8,603 nucleotides of DNA, taken from assembly GCA_964393335.1 (NCBI GenBank), contig CAYMTN010000226.1, positions 1 through 8,603 of the forward strand. Reading direction: 5' to 3'. Each line of letters starts with the position of its first letter. Position 1 is the stretch's first letter. A model generated the notes under the pieces. That model did no database searches and was not told the DNA's origin. It saw only the letters and a list, made by a program, of their open reading frames with translations. This DNA is from CAYMTN01 sp964393335. Lineage in GTDB: Bacteria > Chloroflexota > Anaerolineae > Aggregatilineales > Aggregatilineaceae. A program made the translations under genes and the position numbers. Positions 6,449 to 8,603 of the stretch are shown here, piece after piece.

Positions 6449-7483
6449 CTACCCGCTGACTTCGGTCACGGTCGGGACAAACGCCACCCGCGCGCCAGGA
6501 CCCGCCGCCTCAAGCGCCGCGCTGATGGCGGCCAACGCGCGGCGGATCTCGGCGGCTTTGGCCTCGCCCAGCCGGTATTCGAGATAACCCGAAAAATCCC
6601 CCTCGGCAAACGCGGCTTGCAGCGCATCGACGGCGGTCTTCATCGTGCGCGCCGGAACGTACCGCCCGCGCCGGACCAGGGGACGCACTGGCAGCCGCGC
6701 GTTGAGATACAGCGGGCTGAACAGGTTCGGCTTGACGACCAGCTCGGCCAGCGCATCCAGCCGGACATCCGGGTCCAGCGGCGGCACAGCCCCAGCGGGC
6801 CGCACGTCCAGCCGCCCGCTGTAACGTTCGCGCGCCAGTCGATCATAACGGGCCTGGGTGTCGGGCGGCAGCAGGGCGTAAATCTTATACATGAGGTCCA
6901 CCGCCGCCGCTTGCAGCTCCTCCTGGCGGCGCTTGCGATCCGCCGACACGCTGACGGGCGGCAGCGGCGGGCCAATCGTCACGCTGACGCGCGGAAACTG
7001 CAAGCGCAGCATCCGCCCCCACACCTGGTACGTACCGCCAAAGGCCATCGGCACGATCCGCGCGCCGGTCGCCTGGGAGAGATACGTCGCGCCGGATTTT
7101 ACGTCGTTGATCGGTTTTTCCCACGTGCCGCCATCCGGGAAAATGCCCAGCCGTCCGCCCGCTTTGAGCGCGTCCACCATGCGCTTGAGGCCCTCGCGGT
7201 CAACTGCGCCGCGTTTCATCAGGATCAGGCCCAGGTGCTTCACGATCAGGTTGGCGGGCCACAACAGCCTGAAATCGCCCGGCCCGACCAGCACGGCACC
7301 GGGCGGCATCAACACGAGCAGCAGCAGCGCGTCAAAGGTTGACATGTGATTTCCGGCGAAAATGACCGGTCCTTCGGTCTGCAAATACGCGCGCCCGGTG
7401 ATCGTGGTGCGCGTCAACCGTAAGATGATCTGCCCGCCTACCCGAAAAATGCGGCGCAGCAGCCGCGTGCGACGATCCAGCAT
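6449..7483 (-). CDS. 1-acyl-sn-glycerol-3-phosphate acyltransferase family protein (PlsC-like) with C-terminal extension
   Basis: A 344-residue member of the PlsC/LPLAT acyltransferase family, which transfers acyl groups to lysophospholipids at the membrane. The catalytic H-x4-D motif is NHMSTFD (His46, Asp51). Block II is GLILMKRG (85-92, Arg91), block III is FPDGGT (115-120) and block IV is IVPMAFGG (143-150). Block III has Asp where most family members have Glu (FPEGT). The hydrophobic GPVIFAGN strand and the LLLLVLMPPG segment suit a membrane-bound enzyme. The usual domain ends near residue 205. The remaining 140 or so residues are an Ala/Arg/Leu-rich extension of unknown role. The frame also has an ATG at 7498, but AAGGGGG lies five bases upstream of the ATG at 7483, so I chose 7483. 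The substrate cannot be read from sequence. Confidence 0.88.
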   Translation of the reverse strand: MLDRRTRLLRRIFRVGGQIILRLTRTTITGRAYLQTEGPVIFAGNHMSTFDALLLLVLMPPGAVLVGPGDFRLLWPANLIVKHLGLILMKRGAVDREGLKRMVDALKAGGRLGIFPDGGTWEKPINDVKSGATYLSQATGARIVPMAFGGTYQVWGRMLRLQFPRVSVTIGPPLPPVSVSADRKRRQEELQAAAVDLMYKIYALLPPDTQARYDRLARERYSGRLDVRPAGAVPPLDPDVRLDALAELVVKPNLFSPLYLNARLPVRPLVRRGRYVPARTMKTAVDALQAAFAEGDFSGYLEYRLGEAKAAEIRRALAAISAALEAAGPGARVAFVPTVTEVSG

Positions 7484-7543
7484 CGGCACCCCCTTCATAG
7501 TTATCGGCAGCAGCGCCCAATCTTAGCGTAAGTCGGGTAATTC

Positions 7544-7583
7544 ACGAAAATTCGTCGTCAAAACGTGGCAAAGTCGGTACAAT
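7544..7583 (+). promoter_or_regulatory. Promoter of the small-protein/YkgJ pair, with an adjoining inverted repeat
   Basis: TCGTCA (7555-7560, four of six bases) and TACAAT (7578-7583, five of six) are separated by 17 bases, which predicts transcription from about 7590. This lies past the GTG at 7565 and before the GTG at 7634, so it supports the shorter first gene. The inverted repeat ACGAA-AA-TTCGT (7544-7555) touches the -35 box and could be an operator. The opposite-strand acyltransferase gene must also be transcribed from this divergent region, but I see no convincing promoter for it. Confidence 0.5.
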
Positions 7584-7633
7584 CGGTCGCACCCAGAACA
7601 ACTAGGACCGCATCCCACCAGGAGAGAGAACGC

Positions 7634-7939
7634 GTGCAAGACGATATTCGAACGACTCAAGAGATTTTTGGCGACCTGTTCGGGGGATTAGCCAGCCTGG
7701 GCGCGCGCGGCGTCGATGGTTTCGTGATCGCCAAAGCCCTGGCCCGGCTGTTGATCCAGCAAGGCATCCTTTCCAAAGAGACATTCATCGCCACCATGCG
7801 CGAAGTTGCTAAAGAAGAACTCGAAGAATCGGATGAGATCAGCAACTTCTTAGGCGAAACGTTTACCGAAATCCTGGAACAGCTCCAGGCTCGCGCCCAA
7901 AAAACCATCAGCCCAGGCGAAATCGATACCCAACAGTAA
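7634..7939 (+). CDS. Small helical protein of unknown function
   Basis: A 101-residue protein that I do not recognise. It starts at GTG 7634, seven bases after AGGAGAG, a strong ribosome binding site. A longer in-frame GTG start at 7565 exists but lies upstream of the predicted start of transcription and has no such site. The sequence appears almost all helical: an amphipathic N-terminal part (IFGDLFGGLASLG), an Ala/Leu-rich helix (about 30-46), then a charged, acidic stretch (KEELEESDE, 60-68) and a Leu/Glu/Gln-rich helix (about 77-90). There is no signal peptide or transmembrane segment. It ends four bases before the ATG of the YkgJ-type gene, so the two are probably co-transcribed and may work together. 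A partner or adaptor role is a guess. Confidence 0.8.
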   Translation: MQDDIRTTQEIFGDLFGGLASLGARGVDGFVIAKALARLLIQQGILSKETFIATMREVAKEELEESDEISNFLGETFTEILEQLQARAQKTISPGEIDTQQ

Positions 7940-7942
7940 GTG

Positions 7943-8470
7943 ATGTCACGGCTCACCATCGAAACCAGCCTGGAGCGGATCGCGGCCCTGACGGCCCAAC
8001 ACCGCGACGATAACCAGGCTTTCAACCATTACATCGACATCATGTGGGAGCGCGAACGGCGTACCGATGCCGAGCTGGACGCGCTGGTGGACGCGATCGC
8101 TGCCCGCGTGATCCCGCACATCGACTGCACCGCCTGCGCGAACTGCTGCCGCTCCCTGCCAGTCGGCCTGACCCCCGCCGATATCCCCTCCCTGACCCGC
8201 GCCACCGGCCTGCCGCCGGATACGATCACCCGCCGCTACGTCGCCCCGTCCCAGTCGGGCGAATGGGGCGTCTTGTGTGAGGTTCCGTGCCCCTTCTTGC
8301 GCGGGAACACGTGCTCCGTCTACAGCAGCCGCCCGCGCGCCTGCCGCGACTACCCCGCCTTCACGCCGGATTTTCGCTGGCTGCGCGATTATTTCATGCG
8401 CGGCGCGGGCCACTGCCCGATCATCTTCAACGTGATCGAGCATCTCAAGCGGCATCTGGGATGGTGCTAG
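7943..8470 (+). CDS. YkgJ-type CxxCxxCC cysteine-cluster protein (UPF0153)
   Basis: A 175-residue protein of the YkgJ family (Pfam CxxCxxCC, putative zinc- or iron-chelating domain). An N-terminal helical part of about 60 residues precedes the first cluster, CTACANCC (Cys62, 65, 68, 69). Then come CEVPCPFL (Cys112, 116), CSVYSSRPRACRDYP (Cys124, 134), which is the family's C-x-x-Y-x-x-R-P-x-x-C-R signature, and a late GHCP (Cys158). The final residue is also Cys. All expected metal-ligand cysteines appear present. The metal and the cellular role are not established for most of the family. The start overlaps the junction TAAGTGATG. I chose ATG 7943, but GTG 7940 is in frame and equally possible. 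No good ribosome binding site precedes it, which suggests translational coupling with the gene ending at 7939. Confidence 0.9.
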   Translation: MSRLTIETSLERIAALTAQHRDDNQAFNHYIDIMWERERRTDAELDALVDAIAARVIPHIDCTACANCCRSLPVGLTPADIPSLTRATGLPPDTITRRYVAPSQSGEWGVLCEVPCPFLRGNTCSVYSSRPRACRDYPAFTPDFRWLRDYFMRGAGHCPIIFNVIEHLKRHLGWC

Positions 8471-8501
8471 TACAGGTCGGCAGAAAAAACACGCAGGTTT
8501 T

Positions 8502-8535
8502 GGTGGGGCGCTGCCCCATACCCCGCCACCTTTTT
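8502..8535 (+). terminator. Possible terminator of the plus-strand pair
   Basis: GGTGG (8502-8506) can pair with CCACC (8526-8530), extended inward by G-C pairs past a single bulged base, and TTTTT (8531-8535) follows directly. It lies 31 bases after the stop of the YkgJ-type gene. Inside it GGGGC (8505-8509) can pair with GCCCC (8513-8517) as a competing small hairpin. The sequence is also part of the repeat that runs to the window end. Confidence 0.45.
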
Positions 8536-8603
8536 CAAAAGGTGGGCTAAAACTTTGACTGGCCTTCCGGCGCGGCGCGCCGGAAGGCGGGGTCCAGGGG
8601 TCA
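8502..8603. repeat. Hairpin-rich intergenic repeat element, cut by the window end
   Basis: Three stem-loops stand in a row: GGGGC/GCCCC (8505-8517), CCACCTTTT/AAAAGGTGG (8526-8534 and 8537-8545, 9-bp perfect, 2-base loop) and GCCTTCCGGCGC/GCGCCGGAAGGC (8562-8573 and 8577-8588, 12-bp perfect, 3-base loop). The outer parts are imperfect inverted copies of each other: ACCCCGCC at 8520-8527 and GGCGGGGT at 8587-8594, each flanked by a CCCC or GGGG block. This looks like a REP- or MITE-like non-coding element. I cannot see whether it has other copies in the genome. Confidence 0.6.

Noticed and set aside
6617..7342. Plus-strand frame (241 codons) opposite the acyltransferase gene
   Set aside because: No motif. 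The minus strand holds the full set of PlsC-type blocks.
7946..8455. Minus-strand frame (169 codons) opposite the YkgJ-type gene
   Set aside because: Low-complexity Ala/Gly/Arg-rich translation. The plus strand has the conserved cysteine pattern.
8526..8545. The 9-bp stem CCACCTTTT/AAAAGGTGG as an independent terminator
   Set aside because: No T-run follows it on either strand. It is better read as part of the repeat element.

Overview
This is a high-GC bacterial window from a gene-dense chromosome, with no RNA genes, transposase or CRISPR array that I can see. The best guess for the host is a member of the Chloroflexota (Anaerolineae-like). This rests on a very long Tubulin_2-type protein joined to a P-loop ATPase, a lipoprotein with a Pro/Thr-rich linker, and overall style. 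It is inference, not proof.

Layout. Positions 1-3647 (minus strand) hold one very large open frame with at least 1,215 codons, which runs off the left edge of the window. Its N-terminal third resembles the bacterial tubulin-like (Tubulin_2) family. A long helical and conserved middle follows, then a Rossmann-like segment and an ATPase with clear Walker A and Walker B motifs. Behind it, still on the minus strand, are a cytoplasmic alpha/beta hydrolase (3739-4701), a secreted lipoprotein with an SH3-like domain and a clan GH-A-like TIM barrel (4928-6358), and a PlsC-type acyltransferase with a long C-terminal extension (6449-7483). A divergent region (7484-7633) separates these from a plus-strand pair: a 101-residue helical protein (7634-7939) and a YkgJ-type cysteine-cluster protein (7943-8470), probably translationally coupled. 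The right edge (8502-8603) is a hairpin-rich intergenic repeat cut by the window end.

Transcription. The minus-strand genes do not look like one tight operon. The hydrolase has its own good promoter, the lipoprotein ends in an intrinsic terminator, and the intergenic gaps are about 90 to 230 bases. No common pathway is evident. The hydrolase and the acyltransferase could both act on lipids, and the lipoprotein works outside the membrane, but that link is only suggestive.

The most unusual item is the tubulin-like/ATPase fusion. Its tubulin signature loop is degenerate, while its ATPase P-loop is intact. Several long plus-strand frames lying opposite the minus-strand genes are antisense artefacts of high GC and are not annotated.
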